Shown in pieces: positions 34,331-43,715 of a DNA stretch of 64,000 nucleotides (its first letter is position 1; the number at the start of each line of letters is the position of its first letter). The stretch covers positions 447,795 to 511,794 of the forward strand of contig LT984857.1 in assembly GCA_900258555.1 (NCBI GenBank), in the 5' to 3' direction. The notes under the pieces are model-generated. The model worked only from the letters and a program-made list of their open reading frames with translations, was not told where the DNA came from and did not search any database. Made by a program: the position numbers and the translations under genes. Source of the stretch: an uncultured Desulfobacterium sp. GTDB lineage: Bacteria > Desulfobacterota > DSM-4660 > Desulfatiglandales > Desulfatiglandaceae.

Positions 34331-37017
34331 CTACGCTGCAACGGCAAAATTGATATCCTGAATCAATGGGTGCAGGTCATCACCAAAGATCTTTTTGGCT
34401 CTGCTTCGGCCGCCCTGGCGTGCAAAAATAGGCATATTGTCAAAGTCATCCATCTCAATGGTCAAGTTTTCAACCAGGTGCTCCCGGATCATGCCCAGCC
34501 ATTGCTGCTGATCCTTGTCAAATGTCTTGCCCTTCATGACCCTGGCCATAGCCCTGTCCACCCGTTCCGCTGAGGTCCAAAGCGGGGCCTCACTGCGGGC
34601 GCCATGCTTGACCATGGAAATGATGTCAGCAAGGGCCTTGTTGTAGACGAGCTGATGGGCCTTTTGGAGGGTCTTTTCGGAAAAATCTTCGTGGGCCAGT
34701 TTTTCCCGCAGCTCTTCCAGGGCATCTGTTCGCCATTCCCTGGGACGTTCCAGCAATATCCGGATGGCCTCTATCTGATCTCGGTTTTCTAGAACAAAGC
34801 GGGCAAAGGCATCCAGGTAGTCTTCAGGCTTCTGGTATTCGCTTCCCTTTTTAAAGGCCACCTCAGAAGAAACTTCATCCGCAACTTCATAACCCACCAG
34901 AAAACTGCGTTTTGCCTTGGGGTAGTTGATCAGCAGATTCTGGAATGCCGGGTTACGGAGGATATTCATTGTCCCAGTAAAGTCATCCCGGAGCAGATTC
35001 TTTAGGTTGCCCGCAAACTTGCCCATGTCTCCCTCCGGGATAAAGGCTGCAAATTCTTCACGGGCCTTACCGCTCATGCTGCGTTCAATCCTGCGCAATC
35101 GTTTGGTCAGGACCTTTACATAATATACACGGTCTACATTCTGGTAGATGTTCTCTATGACCTGGACAATTGACAAAGACTCCTTTTGGGGCAGCTCGAC
35201 AGTAAAGTCCGTGGCATCCTGAAAATACTTGATCAGGGTTCCGTCAAAACAGTCGAAGATAACAAATTTTTCCTTATGAATATCCGGACAGCGTCTGGTG
35301 CCGCGACCGAGCATCTGGACCCAGAGTATTCGGGACTTGACTGGTCTCAAAAACACCAGAAGTTCCAGGGCCGGGATATCCACCCCTGTGGTGAGCATGT
35401 CTACGGTTACAACGATCTTTGGATTGGGCCGATTCCTGAATTCCCTGATCCGTTGCAGGGGCCTGTCTACGCTGGGACTGCCCGTGATCTTTTTGACAAA
35501 ATCATCCCCCTGTCCGAATTCCTCTTTGCAGATTTGAACCAGTTGATCGCAGTGGGATGTATGATCCAGATCATTTGCAGCAAAGATCAGAATCTTGGGA
35601 AAACGGCCTGTGTCTTCCTGATGCTGATAGGCATATCTGGCCACTTCATGAATGATCTTTCGATTACTCTCAGGGGCGGTGATCTTCTGTTCAATATCAT
35701 TGACGGCAAACTCCCGCTCGTCTTCCAGTTCATCATAGTTTTCCTGCCCTGTTTCCGTATCCACAACCCGACGTGTTCACCAGGTTTCAGGAAAATGCCG
35801 TTAATGCGCACATCGGATTTGATCTTTACGGCCTCATAATCTACCAGAACTCCGTCCAGAACAGCCTGTTCCGTGGTGTAGCGGTAAATGACCTCCCTGA
35901 AAAGGGCAAGGGTATGTGAAGCAGGTGTGGCGGTCAGGCCCACTTTGACAGCATCAAAATGATCCATTACCCGCCGCCAGGTGGCCGTCTCCTTGGCCGT
36001 ATAGCCCCGATGACATTCATCCGCAATGATTATGTCAAAGGCATGGATGGGGATGTCAAGCTGCTGGGTCTCCCCCTCAAAATCAGGATCATTCGGATTC
36101 TGTGCAAAGGCATGCTCCCATCCCAGCAGGTTGATGGTCATCCTTTGGATGGTGGAAACATAGACAAAGGTGTGTGTCGCCTGGGGCGCTGTCAGATAAT
36201 CATTGGGGAGCACCTTGGGATCAAAGGACTTGTCATCGCCAAAGTCCTCTTTTCGAAAGCTCTGGCTGTAGACTTCGTATTCTTTGTTAAACTTGGTGCC
36301 GGAGGGCGTGGTAAAAGACGCAAATTCCCTTACTGCCTGGGCGGCCAAGGCACGACGATCCACCAGGAACAGAACGCGACGGGCAGCCCCGGACTCCAGC
36401 AGGCGGTAGATCAGGGAGACTGTAGTAAAGGTCTTTCCAGTGCCTGTCGCCATTGCCAGCAGCATGGCCCTCTTGCCCCTGGCAATGGCGGCTTCAACCG
36501 ATTCCACGGCCTGAAGCTGATAAGGCCAAAGACCTTCAACTGGAGCGGGATTTTGAATCAGTTTTTCCAGCCCTGATGAAAAGTCGTAAGCAAAAAAGTC
36601 GGACAAGGCGTCCGCAGTGTGAAAATTGGAGATCTGTCGGCTTATATTTCTGGGGTTACGGACATCAATATGCCATATGATCTCACCATTGGTGGCATAC
36701 AAAAAAGGCACCCTATAGCCGTCCCAATTGCCCGGCCCTGAAAAAGCGCCCCTGGAATAGCGCTTGGCCTGTTCCAGGACATTTTGAGGACCCACCGACA
36801 CCTTTTTGGCCTCGATGATCCCCAGCAGTTTGCCCCTTACAAAAAGGGCATAGTCTGCCGGTCCATTAGCCGTTGGATATTCTTCAACAGCATGCCGGTC
36901 AAGACTGGATGTATCCAGTCCATCTTTGTATTTAATAATTTTCCAGGGAGGCTTTAAGGCTTCTAACTTTTTGTTTATTCGATCTCTTCTGGTCTGCCAT
37001 TCCAGTTCTTCGGACAT
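34331..37017 (-). pseudogene. hsdR: Type I restriction endonuclease subunit with a frameshift
   Basis: The N-terminal frame (from 37017) holds the nuclease domain (GIIEAKKVSVGP), Walker A MATGTGKTFT and the DECH box IIIADECHRGYTAKE. Near 35765-35775 it shifts: after KPGEHVG the reading continues correctly only in the next frame, as DTETGQENYDELEDEREF, to 34331. The second part contains the later helicase motifs (TTGVDIPALELLVFLRPV, QMLGRGTRR) and the C-terminal domain. The span of 2687 bases is one short of a multiple of three, consistent with loss of a single base in the run CAACCCG. Either the gene is dead or there is an assembly error. Confidence 0.9.
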
Positions 37018-37487
37018 TTGGTTTGCCTAGTCGAGCCTTTTCAAAAAGATGATTTCTGCATTTATAAACCAATATTTAGTGGGTCCTTTAAGGTAAGTCG
37101 CGCTATAATCACATAAAATCCTTGATTAAATCCAGCAAAATCTGAAAAGGAATAGGGTCAAGCCAGATCTTGATCCACCTTTAATTCAAGTTTTAGTTTC
37201 TCAATCCACCCCTTAGGTCTCCAATCTACTGTAATAAATTAACCACAGAGGAACACCAGGTTTCATTCTGCTCGTTGTAATGATGGCGGATTTTATAGTC
37301 TTCAAAATGGGTAAGGCTTTATCATTCATTTGATTCTACCCCCGCCGGCTACCCAATTGGACAGCCTTAAAATGCAAGTAGCTGCTGTAAGACGGAAATA
37401 GCCTTTATGCCAATGTACTTTGCTCCTAATTCCCTTCATCCGATAAAAGGGGCAACGGTGAAAGGCTTGAGACGACTGATTCTTGTA
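37018..37487. other. Gene-free stretch with second long-repeat copy
   Basis: No gene is supported. It contains the long repeat at 37153-37233, and the island palindromes begin at 37488. A 107-residue minus-strand frame (37326-37649) is built mostly from repeat sequence and is not credible. Confidence 0.6.
37153..37233. repeat. Long dispersed repeat, copy 2
   Basis: Matches 25815-25894 in the same orientation over ~80 bases. It lies upstream of hsdR. Confidence 0.7.
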
Positions 37488-37603
37488 GTCATGCCGGACT
37501 TGATAAGCCTGCCCCGGCATGCAGTTAGCCGGGGGCATCCAGATTATCAATATTATCAAACTGTTCTCAGAGCTACTGGATTCCGGCCTTCGCCGGAATG
37601 ACG
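37488..37603. repeat. Island palindromic repeat, inverted pair
   Basis: 37488-37542 is a variant (gtcatgccggact...gggggcatccag) and 37576-37603 the standard form in the opposite sense (ctggattccggccttcgccg then gaatgacg). These are the last copies before the molybdate locus. Confidence 0.85.
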
Positions 37604-37682
37604 TCCTAGAAATTTCAGCACAGGCTCCAAGCTGATAATTTCCTTCCAATTTTGAAAACGTAAGCGTGATATTAGGAGCTAA

Positions 37683-37820
37683 CTACACAGGCATTTTACC
37701 TAAATTGTAATATCTTCGGACTCCAGGATCTAAGACAGCTGGACGAATTTTCTCGATATCCGCTTCACACTGGTAAGTGAGTATGCAGCCTTTACTTTGT
37801 GCTGTGAAGCTAAAATTCAT
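37683..37820 (-). pseudogene. Flavoredoxin-family C-terminal remnant
   Basis: A 45-residue minus-strand frame contains EADIEKIRPAVLDPGVRRYY, closely matching EPDIEKIRPFVLSPEVRRYH at the C-terminus of the intact flavoredoxin-like gene at 22827-23393. The DNA is related but diverged (about 75% by eye), so this is an old paralogue or ortholog relic. The rest of the gene is missing. It borders the molybdate operon promoter. Confidence 0.75.
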
Positions 37821-37856
37821 TGACATGGCCGATATATTTTGGCATATATAGCGGCC
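37820..37856 (+). promoter_or_regulatory. Promoter and ModE-like operator of the molybdate operon
   Basis: TTGACA (37820-37825) with CATATA 17 bases later forms a plausible sigma-70 promoter. An imperfect dyad covers 37827-37856: GGCCGATATAT, a short spacer, and ATATATAGCGGCC. The arms resemble the CG-x-TATAT...ATATA-x-CG arms of known ModE boxes. The dyad overlaps the -10 region and ends at the modE ATG, which would give molybdate-bound autorepression and an almost leaderless message. Confidence 0.65.
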
Positions 37857-38222
37857 ATGAGAATCAAGGTTAAAGTCAGCATCATCAATAATTCCGGTGT
37901 GCCTGTAATGGGGCCCGGGCCTTTAGACTTACTGGCAAAGGTTAAGGAGCACAGTTCGATCAGCCAGGCAGCGAAAGGCATGAACTTATCCTATGTCAAA
38001 GCGCTAAATATGCTCAACCGCCTTGAGAAGAGCCTGGGGCATAAATTATTTTTAAGAAGGCGGGGGGGAAATGACCGTGGCGGGACAGAGCTCACCCCAT
38101 TTGCCGAATATTATCTTGATCACTACAGCAACCTGGAAAAAAGGGTCACAGAATTTGCGAATGCGGAGTTTCAATCGTTCTTAAAAGAGATTGAAAGCAG
38201 AGGTGAAGATAGTCGGAATTAA
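37857..38222 (+). CDS. modE: ModE-type molybdate regulator, DNA-binding domain only
   Basis: A 121-residue winged-helix protein like the N-terminal half of ModE: GPGPLDLLAKVKEHSSISQAAKGMNLSYVKALNMLNRLEKSLGHKLFLRRRGGNDRGG, then LTPFAEYYLDHY. There is no C-terminal molybdate-binding (Mop/TOBE) domain, so ligand sensing must occur another way. I start at the ATG at 37857, giving MRIKVKVSIINNSG as in relatives; an in-frame ATG at 37839 lies inside the dyad. No ribosome site is visible before it. It heads the modE-A-B-C operon. Confidence 0.87.
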   Translation: MRIKVKVSIINNSGVPVMGPGPLDLLAKVKEHSSISQAAKGMNLSYVKALNMLNRLEKSLGHKLFLRRRGGNDRGGTELTPFAEYYLDHYSNLEKRVTEFANAEFQSFLKEIESRGEDSRN

Positions 38223-38277
38223 AGGATGCAGTCAAAAATTATCATTTTGCAATTACGTTGTTACGAGGAAAATTGAA

Positions 38278-39036
38278 ATGTCTAAAAGAATAAACAAGCT
38301 TAATATAATCTATTTGCTCCTGGCCTGCTGCTTTTTATTGAGGACCCTTTGCTTTGCTGAAGAACAATTGACCGTAGGTGTTGCAGCAAATTTTATGTTA
38401 CCCTTTCATGAGATAGCCGCCCGATACGAAAAGGAGTTCAAAGTTCGGATTAACGCAACATTTACATCCACAGGAAACCTATACGCCCAGATCAAAAACG
38501 GTGCGCCTTACGACCTATTACTCACTGCAGACGAGGCCACTCCGCGGCGATTACTTGAGGAAGGGCTGGCCGCAGAGCCATTTATCTATGCCAGGGGAAA
38601 GGCTGTACTGTGGACTGCAAATAGACAGATTTGCGCATCCCAGGACTGGCAGAAGGCATTGAAGATGCCGGAGATCAAAAAAATCTCCATTGCAAAACCA
38701 GAAACCGCCCCCTATGGGGCGGCATCCGTGACCGCCCTCAGGGCCGTAGGCATGGAAGACCTGGTCAAAGACCGGCTCGTATTTGCCCAGGACGTGGCAC
38801 AGTCATTTCAATACGCCCACACCGAATCAGTGGATGCGGCCTTCTGCGCCCTGTCATCTGCGCTTTCAGAAGAGGGGAAAAAGGGCTGCTATTTTGAGGT
38901 GGATCAGGCCCCCTTAATTGTTCAAGCGGGCTGTGTCATTAAAGGTTCAAAAAGCAAAGGCGTTGCAGAGGATTTCGCCGGATTTGTCTGCTCTCCTACC
39001 TCCCAAGCCATCATACATAAATATGGTTATCAATAA
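38278..39036 (+). CDS. modA: Molybdate-binding periplasmic protein
   Basis: A 252-residue substrate-binding protein. A signal peptide (IIYLLLACCFLLRTLCFA) is followed by LTVGVAANFMLPFHEIAARYE, the FTSTGNLYAQI oxyanion-binding segment, the DLLLTADEATPRRL segment and PETAPYGAASVTALRAVG, all typical of ModA. I start at the ATG at 38278, with GAGG upstream; the in-frame start at 38191 lies in modE. It captures molybdate or tungstate for the ModBC importer, supplying molybdenum enzymes common in anaerobes. Confidence 0.94.
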   Translation: MSKRINKLNIIYLLLACCFLLRTLCFAEEQLTVGVAANFMLPFHEIAARYEKEFKVRINATFTSTGNLYAQIKNGAPYDLLLTADEATPRRLLEEGLAAEPFIYARGKAVLWTANRQICASQDWQKALKMPEIKKISIAKPETAPYGAASVTALRAVGMEDLVKDRLVFAQDVAQSFQYAHTESVDAAFCALSSALSEEGKKGCYFEVDQAPLIVQAGCVIKGSKSKGVAEDFAGFVCSPTSQAIIHKYGYQ

Positions 39037-39708
39037 TTGGATTGGCTCCCCCTATATATATCAGCAAAACTTGCGCTGATCACGACCATAATTCTGATGA
39101 TGCTTGGAACACCTGCGGCATGGTTTCTGGCCTTTACACGTTTCAAAGGCAAGTTGCTTTGTGAGGCCCTTATCACCCTGCCCCTGGTTCTCCCTCCAAC
39201 TGTTCTGGGTTTTTACCTTTTAACAATTATGGGCCCGAAGGGGTTTCTGGGGCAATGGTGGCGATGTTTGGTACATGAGCCCCTGGTATTTACCTTCTCA
39301 GGCATTGTATTTGCCTCTATAGCCTACAGCCTCCCCTTTGCCATTATGCCGATGAAAGCGGTCTTTACGAAGATAGACAGACGCCTACTTGAAAGCGCTT
39401 TTGTCCTTGGTCTTTCCCGGACGGCAGCCTTTTTTCGTGTGGTCTTACCAAATACTGTCGGAGGCATAGTTTCCTCGGCCATCCTGGTATTTGTCCATAC
39501 ACTTGGAGAGTTCGGTGTAATTTTGATGGTGGGAGGCAGCATCCCGGGGCAAACAAAGGTGGTGTCAATAGCCATATTTGAGGCAGTGGAGGCCTTACGT
39601 TACAGGGATGCCGGGCTCATGTCCATTACACTTTTAATTATTTGCTATGCAGTTTTAATTATGGTTAATCTGTTAACCGAGAAAAGACAAGGTGATGCTA
39701 GAAGTTGA
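39037..39708 (+). CDS. modB: Molybdate ABC transporter permease
   Basis: A 223-residue permease with about five helices. It starts with TTG directly after the modA stop. The EAA coupling loop is seen in LLESAFVLGLSRTAAFFRVVLPNTVGGI, and the LVLPPTVLGFYLL segment is a ModB hallmark. It forms the membrane channel with ModC. It overlaps modC by 14-17 bases. Confidence 0.94.
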   Translation: MDWLPLYISAKLALITTIILMMLGTPAAWFLAFTRFKGKLLCEALITLPLVLPPTVLGFYLLTIMGPKGFLGQWWRCLVHEPLVFTFSGIVFASIAYSLPFAIMPMKAVFTKIDRRLLESAFVLGLSRTAAFFRVVLPNTVGGIVSSAILVFVHTLGEFGVILMVGGSIPGQTKVVSIAIFEAVEALRYRDAGLMSITLLIICYAVLIMVNLLTEKRQGDARS

Positions 39709-40441
39709 CATAAAGAAAAGGCTCCCTGATTTTGACCTTGAAATCTCCTTTGCCTGTAAGAAAGGGGAATTAGGTGTCTTCATAGGGCCTTCAGGGGCCG
39801 GCAAAACAACGCTTATAAGAATCATTGCAGGACTTGAAAGGCCGGACCAGGGCTATATCGCATATGATGGAAAAATCTGGGTGGACACCAGGCGAAGGAT
39901 ATTCTTGCCTCCACAAAAAAGGCATCTTGGCTATGTGTTTCAGGACTACACCCTGTTTCCCCATTTGACGGTATACCAAAATGTTGCATTTGCTTCTATG
40001 GATCAGGGGGAGATAGAGGCCCTTTTGAAATTCTTCGGCATATGGCATTTGAGGAATTCCATGCCTGATAAAATTTCCGGCGGCGAGCGGCAGCGGGCGG
40101 CCATCTGCCAAAATCTTGCCCGGCATCCCCAGGTCCTTTTACTGGATGAACCATTTTCGGCCCTTGATTTTCCGATCAGGAAAAGACTGCGTCAGGAATT
40201 TAAGGCACTGAAAAAAAACCTGGCGTTTCCGACGGTCTATGTGACCCACGATCTTACTGAGGCACTTTTTCTGGGGGATAACGTCATGCCGATTGTAAAC
40301 GGAAGGCATGAACCCGCCTGGCTCAGTAATCAACTGGAAGATGTAATGGACGATTATAAGTGGATGGGAAGATTCTTTGACTCTTACGTCCCTAAAAAAC
40401 CTTATGGCTATCCAGCATCAGAGTCACAGGGCCGTCGTTGA
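39692..40441 (+). CDS. modC: Molybdate ABC transporter ATPase, short form
   Basis: A 249-residue ATPase with Walker [11 protein letters not shown]-loop [13 protein letters not shown], signature [13 protein letters not shown], Walker [13 protein letters not shown] and VTHD. E. coli ModC is ~350 residues because of a C-terminal TOBE domain; that domain is absent here, matching the truncated ModE. The start is GTG at 39692 or ATG at 39695. The 3' end overlaps dtd on the other strand by 50 bases. Confidence 0.93.
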   Translation: MMLEVDIKKRLPDFDLEISFACKKGELGVFIGPSGAGKTTLIRIIAGLERPDQGYIAYDGKIWVDTRRRIFLPPQKRHLGYVFQDYTLFPHLTVYQNVAFASMDQGEIEALLKFFGIWHLRNSMPDKISGGERQRAAICQNLARHPQVLLLDEPFSALDFPIRKRLRQEFKALKKNLAFPTVYVTHDLTEALFLGDNVMPIVNGRHEPAWLSNQLEDVMDDYKWMGRFFDSYVPKKPYGYPASESQGRR

Positions 40442-40841
40442 CAAGATAGACATCCATCATCTCCTGGAACATCCCCGTTTCCACCTTGAGCCCTTTTACT
40501 TTCATCAAGCCGACAAAATGCTCATAAAGCCTATTTGCATGTTCAGGCCTTGCGGCCTTGGCAAATGAAGGCCTGCGCCCCTTCCGGCAATCTCCCAGGA
40601 GAGTAAATTGTGAAACTACCAAGGCCGCTCCCCCGGTATCAGCTATAGAAAGGTTCATAAGGTCCTTTTCATCCGGAAAAATCCTTAGATTTGCGATCTT
40701 TTCCGCCAGATAGAGTGCATCTTTTTCCGTATCGCTGTCTCCTACTCCGAGCAGTATCAGAAGACCGGGACCAATAGAACCTATTGTCTCACCCTTGACT
40801 TCAACCCTTGACTCTTTTACCCTCTGAACCACTGCCCTCAT
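40392..40841 (-). CDS. dtd: D-aminoacyl-tRNA deacylase
   Basis: A 149-residue proofreading enzyme that removes D-amino acids and glycine from mischarged tRNAs. The two hallmark motifs are present: [17 protein letters not shown] near residue 78 and the [11 protein letters not shown] region near 134 with the cross-subunit G-P-V-T. It is full length. It converges with modC (50-base overlap) and is only 18 bases from the divergent radical SAM gene, so their promoters must overlap. Confidence 0.95.
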   Translation of the reverse strand: MRAVVQRVKESRVEVKGETIGSIGPGLLILLGVGDSDTEKDALYLAEKIANLRIFPDEKDLMNLSIADTGGAALVVSQFTLLGDCRKGRRPSFAKAARPEHANRLYEHFVGLMKVKGLKVETGMFQEMMDVYLVNDGPVTLMLDSHKVF

Positions 40842-40859
40842 CAGGATATCCTTTTTATT

Positions 40860-42206
40860 ATGAAAACATCGTTAGTGCTTATTAATCCGTGGATCTATGA
40901 CTTTGCCGCCTATGACCTATGGTCAAAGCCCCTGGGGCTCCTCTATATAGGCGCCTATTTACGAGATTGCGGCTTTGACATCCACCTTATTGACTGTCTC
41001 AATGTGCACCATCCAATGATGCCGGGAACCACATCCCAGAGACAACCCAAACGGGGCCTTTACGGAACCGGGAAATTCTGGAGAAATAAGGTGCCCAAGC
41101 CCCTTCTTCTCAAAGATATTCCAAGGCCATACAGCCGCTACGGCATTTCACCAGAGGCATTTACCGCAGAGCTTAACATAGCAGGAAGACCCGGTGCATT
41201 CCTTGTCACATCTCTTATGACTTACTGGCATCTTGGGGTCAAGGAGGTAATTAGGCTGGTAAGACAGAATTACCCTGATGTCCCTGTAATCTTGGGAGGG
41301 ATATATGCAAGGCTTTGCCAAGATCACGCTGTCACATCCTCAGGGGCCGATTATGTCATAGCCGATAACAACGCACTCTTGTCATTGCTCGATAATATCG
41401 GCCTTTCAGCGCCCAACCCTATTCCAAAGGCGACCCCTTATCCGGCCTTTGATCTGTTAAGCCGCATTGACTACATTTGTATCTTAACCTCCAGGGGCTG
41501 TCCTTACCGATGCAGCTATTGCGCAAGCCATTTCCTTGAACCTGCTTACAGCAGAAGAGATCCCCTCGAGGTCGTGGAGGAGATCCTGTTCTGGCACAGG
41601 CATTATGGAGTCAAGGACTTTGCTTTCTATGATGACGCCCTCCTGGTCCAATCCGATACCCATGCAGCCAAATTATTTGAGGAGATAGCAAAGCAGGCCT
41701 TAGGGATCAGGTTTCACACCCCAAATGCCCTTCATGTAAGAGAGATATCTCCCGGCATCGCGATTCTGATGCACAGAAGCGGTTTTAATACAATACGTCT
41801 TGGATTTGAGACAGCCGATTTTTCACTCCACCATGACCTCGACAACAAGGTTCAAACAGGTGATTTCGAAATGGCTGTTAACAATCTCCTCAACGCCGGT
41901 TTTGCCCGAAAAGATATCGGGGCATATCTGCTCGCAGGCCTTCCCGGTCAATCAGTGGATTCCGTGGTCAAGACAATTGACTTTGTAAGAAGAGTCGGCG
42001 TAATGCCTTATCTAGCGGAATACTCGCCCATTCCCCACACAGCACTTTGGGATAAGGCTGTGGAAAGTTCCCGATATGATCTGACAGGGGAGCCCCTTTT
42101 TCACAACAATACCCTGATTCCCTGCTGGGATGATTCTCAAAAAAAGGAGTTCCCAAAACTAAAGCAACTGGTGCTGGAGGCAAGAATGGGGGTTACAGCC
42201 TGTTGA
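40860..42206 (+). CDS. Radical SAM protein with cobalamin-binding-type N-terminus
   Basis: A 448-residue enzyme. The iron-sulfur motif is C214-x3-C218-x2-C221 in [10 protein letters not shown]. The N-terminal ~190 residues have the B12-binding-like Rossmann layout ([24 protein letters not shown], then [13 protein letters not shown]), but no clear DxHxxG cobalamin motif, so B12 use is doubtful. The later [13 protein letters not shown]-like segment and [10 protein letters not shown] fit the B12-radical SAM superfamily. The reaction is unknown. It overlaps larB at the 3' end by 14 bases (convergent). Confidence 0.85.
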   Translation: MKTSLVLINPWIYDFAAYDLWSKPLGLLYIGAYLRDCGFDIHLIDCLNVHHPMMPGTTSQRQPKRGLYGTGKFWRNKVPKPLLLKDIPRPYSRYGISPEAFTAELNIAGRPGAFLVTSLMTYWHLGVKEVIRLVRQNYPDVPVILGGIYARLCQDHAVTSSGADYVIADNNALLSLLDNIGLSAPNPIPKATPYPAFDLLSRIDYICILTSRGCPYRCSYCASHFLEPAYSRRDPLEVVEEILFWHRHYGVKDFAFYDDALLVQSDTHAAKLFEEIAKQALGIRFHTPNALHVREISPGIAILMHRSGFNTIRLGFETADFSLHHDLDNKVQTGDFEMAVNNLLNAGFARKDIGAYLLAGLPGQSVDSVVKTIDFVRRVGVMPYLAEYSPIPHTALWDKAVESSRYDLTGEPLFHNNTLIPCWDDSQKKEFPKLKQLVLEARMGVTAC

Positions 42207-42942
42207 TAAGACTTGCGGCATACCCTGCGCCGAACCCATTGTCAATATTGACCACGGTAACTCCCGAGGCACACGAATTGAGCATACCTAAAAGTGCTGC
42301 AATGCCGCCGAAACTTGCGCCATAGCCGATGCTTGTTGGGACTGCAATTACCGGTTTATCAACCAGCCCCGCCACCACACTGGGTAGTGCCCCCTCCATG
42401 CCCGCGGCTACGATAATAACAGATGCCTTCTTGAGCCTTTCACTGTGGGCAAAGAGCCTGTGGATGCCGGATACGCCAACGTCATAAACAGTTTCAACAC
42501 TGTTTCCCATAAACCCAGCGGTGATGGCCGCTTCTTCAGCCACAGCAATATCAGAGGTGCCGGCGCTCATCACAAGGATTGTGCCTTTGCCTCTGATATC
42601 TATTGGCCTCTTAATCAGTGTCAAGAGCCTAGACCTTTTGTGATAGCTTGCTTCCGGAAAACGACTGATGATCTGTTCCGATTTTTCAGACGAAAGTCTG
42701 GTGACCAGCACCCTTTCTTCATGGTCAAGCATACTTTGCATGATGGCAAGGATTTCACCCGCTTCCTTACCTTCACCGTAGATTACCTCAGATAGCCCCC
42801 TCCTCAAAGCCCTGTGGTGATCCACACAGGCATTGTCAAGGTTCTCAAAAGGCAGGGTTTTAAGCCTTTCAAGGGCATATTCAACGGTGACTTCCCCTCT
42901 GCCCAGGCGAACCAGCAGATCTTTTACAACCTCTTGATCCAA
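42193..42942 (-). CDS. larB: LarB-like nickel-pincer cofactor biosynthesis protein
   Basis: A 249-residue protein of the LarB family, which carboxylates nicotinic acid adenine dinucleotide in making the nickel-pincer nucleotide of lactate racemase and relatives. The C-terminal half is PurE-like: ILVMSAGTSDIAVAEEAA, VGVSGIHRLFAH, VIIVAAGMEGALPSVVAGLVDKPVIAVPTSIGYG and a final NIDNGFGAGYAA. The start is TTG at 42942 with AGGA upstream. No larC or larE is adjacent. Confidence 0.92.
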   Translation of the reverse strand: MDQEVVKDLLVRLGRGEVTVEYALERLKTLPFENLDNACVDHHRALRRGLSEVIYGEGKEAGEILAIMQSMLDHEERVLVTRLSSEKSEQIISRFPEASYHKRSRLLTLIKRPIDIRGKGTILVMSAGTSDIAVAEEAAITAGFMGNSVETVYDVGVSGIHRLFAHSERLKKASVIIVAAGMEGALPSVVAGLVDKPVIAVPTSIGYGASFGGIAALLGMLNSCASGVTVVNIDNGFGAGYAASLINRL

Positions 42943-42960
42943 TCGAGTCCTGACCGTTTC

Positions 42961-43443
42961 CTATCCGCGGAGTTTCTTTGTTATCTCTGCAACCCTCTTG
43001 CCCAGTTTTGCGCCGTTTTGCTCTGCGCTGCTGTCAGGCACCCCGACGCATGCGGTTCCATAATGGCCTGTAGCGGACATCGGGTCACCCACGATCACCA
43101 TACCGTAGATCAGCAGGGCCTGGATAATGGACATCATCGTGGTCTCTTTGCCGCCTGTGACATCGCCCGATGTGCTGAATGCGGCCCCCACCTTGCCCTC
43201 CATCTTTTTGCGCACAGGTACAAACTGATCAAAGACCTTTTTGAGATCTGCAGCCATTAGACCAAAATATACCGGAGAGCCTGCTATGATCCCATCACAG
43301 GCAAGAAAATCATCCTGTGTCACCTCATCCGTCCTTTTCAAGACGGCCTCTACACCTTTCACCTTATCAACGCCCCCGGCAATTGCCTCGGCAAGCCTTC
43401 TGGTGTTTCCGCTCTTTGAATAATAGAGAACCAATACTTGCAT
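42961..43443 (-). CDS. Flavodoxin/WrbA-like NAD(P)H-dependent flavoprotein
   Basis: A 160-residue flavodoxin-fold protein. The FMN phosphate loop is YYSKSGNTRRLAEAI, and GIIAGSPVYFGLMAADLKKVFDQF followed by KVGAAFSTSGDVTGGKETT are the other flavin-contact loops of the WrbA/NAD(P)H:quinone oxidoreductase group. A strong AGGAGG site precedes the ATG. It is 18 bases upstream of larB and probably co-transcribed, but no functional link is known. Confidence 0.88.
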   Translation of the reverse strand: MQVLVLYYSKSGNTRRLAEAIAGGVDKVKGVEAVLKRTDEVTQDDFLACDGIIAGSPVYFGLMAADLKKVFDQFVPVRKKMEGKVGAAFSTSGDVTGGKETTMMSIIQALLIYGMVIVGDPMSATGHYGTACVGVPDSSAEQNGAKLGKRVAEITKKLRG

Positions 43444-43715
43444 GACACACCTCCTGATATCCTTCTTGGAAAAGAAGTAAATAAGTGGTTGCAGTTTAGC
43501 CCATCGTCAAAAAAGCTATTACGAAATGAATATCAGAAGTATTAAGTCAAATCAAGCTGTGATTATGTGCTGAAAAACGTGGCGAGCCTTAATATTGTTG
43601 AAGGGCTGCGGCTCCAAGCAAATCAAGGACTCGATCACCTTTCAAAAACCCTTTACAATTAACAAGCAATCATCTATAACTTCCCGAAATATTAAGATAT
43701 GGCGGCGAGGTCATT

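Noticed and set aside
28366-37603. Possible CRISPR array from many short palindromic repeats
   Set aside because: Copies are irregularly spaced by tens to thousands of bases, occur in both orientations and vary in sequence; no cas genes are present.
37326-37649. 107-residue minus-strand reading frame
   Set aside because: Most of it is repeat sequence (RRRPESS-like translation) and it has no domain or ribosome site.
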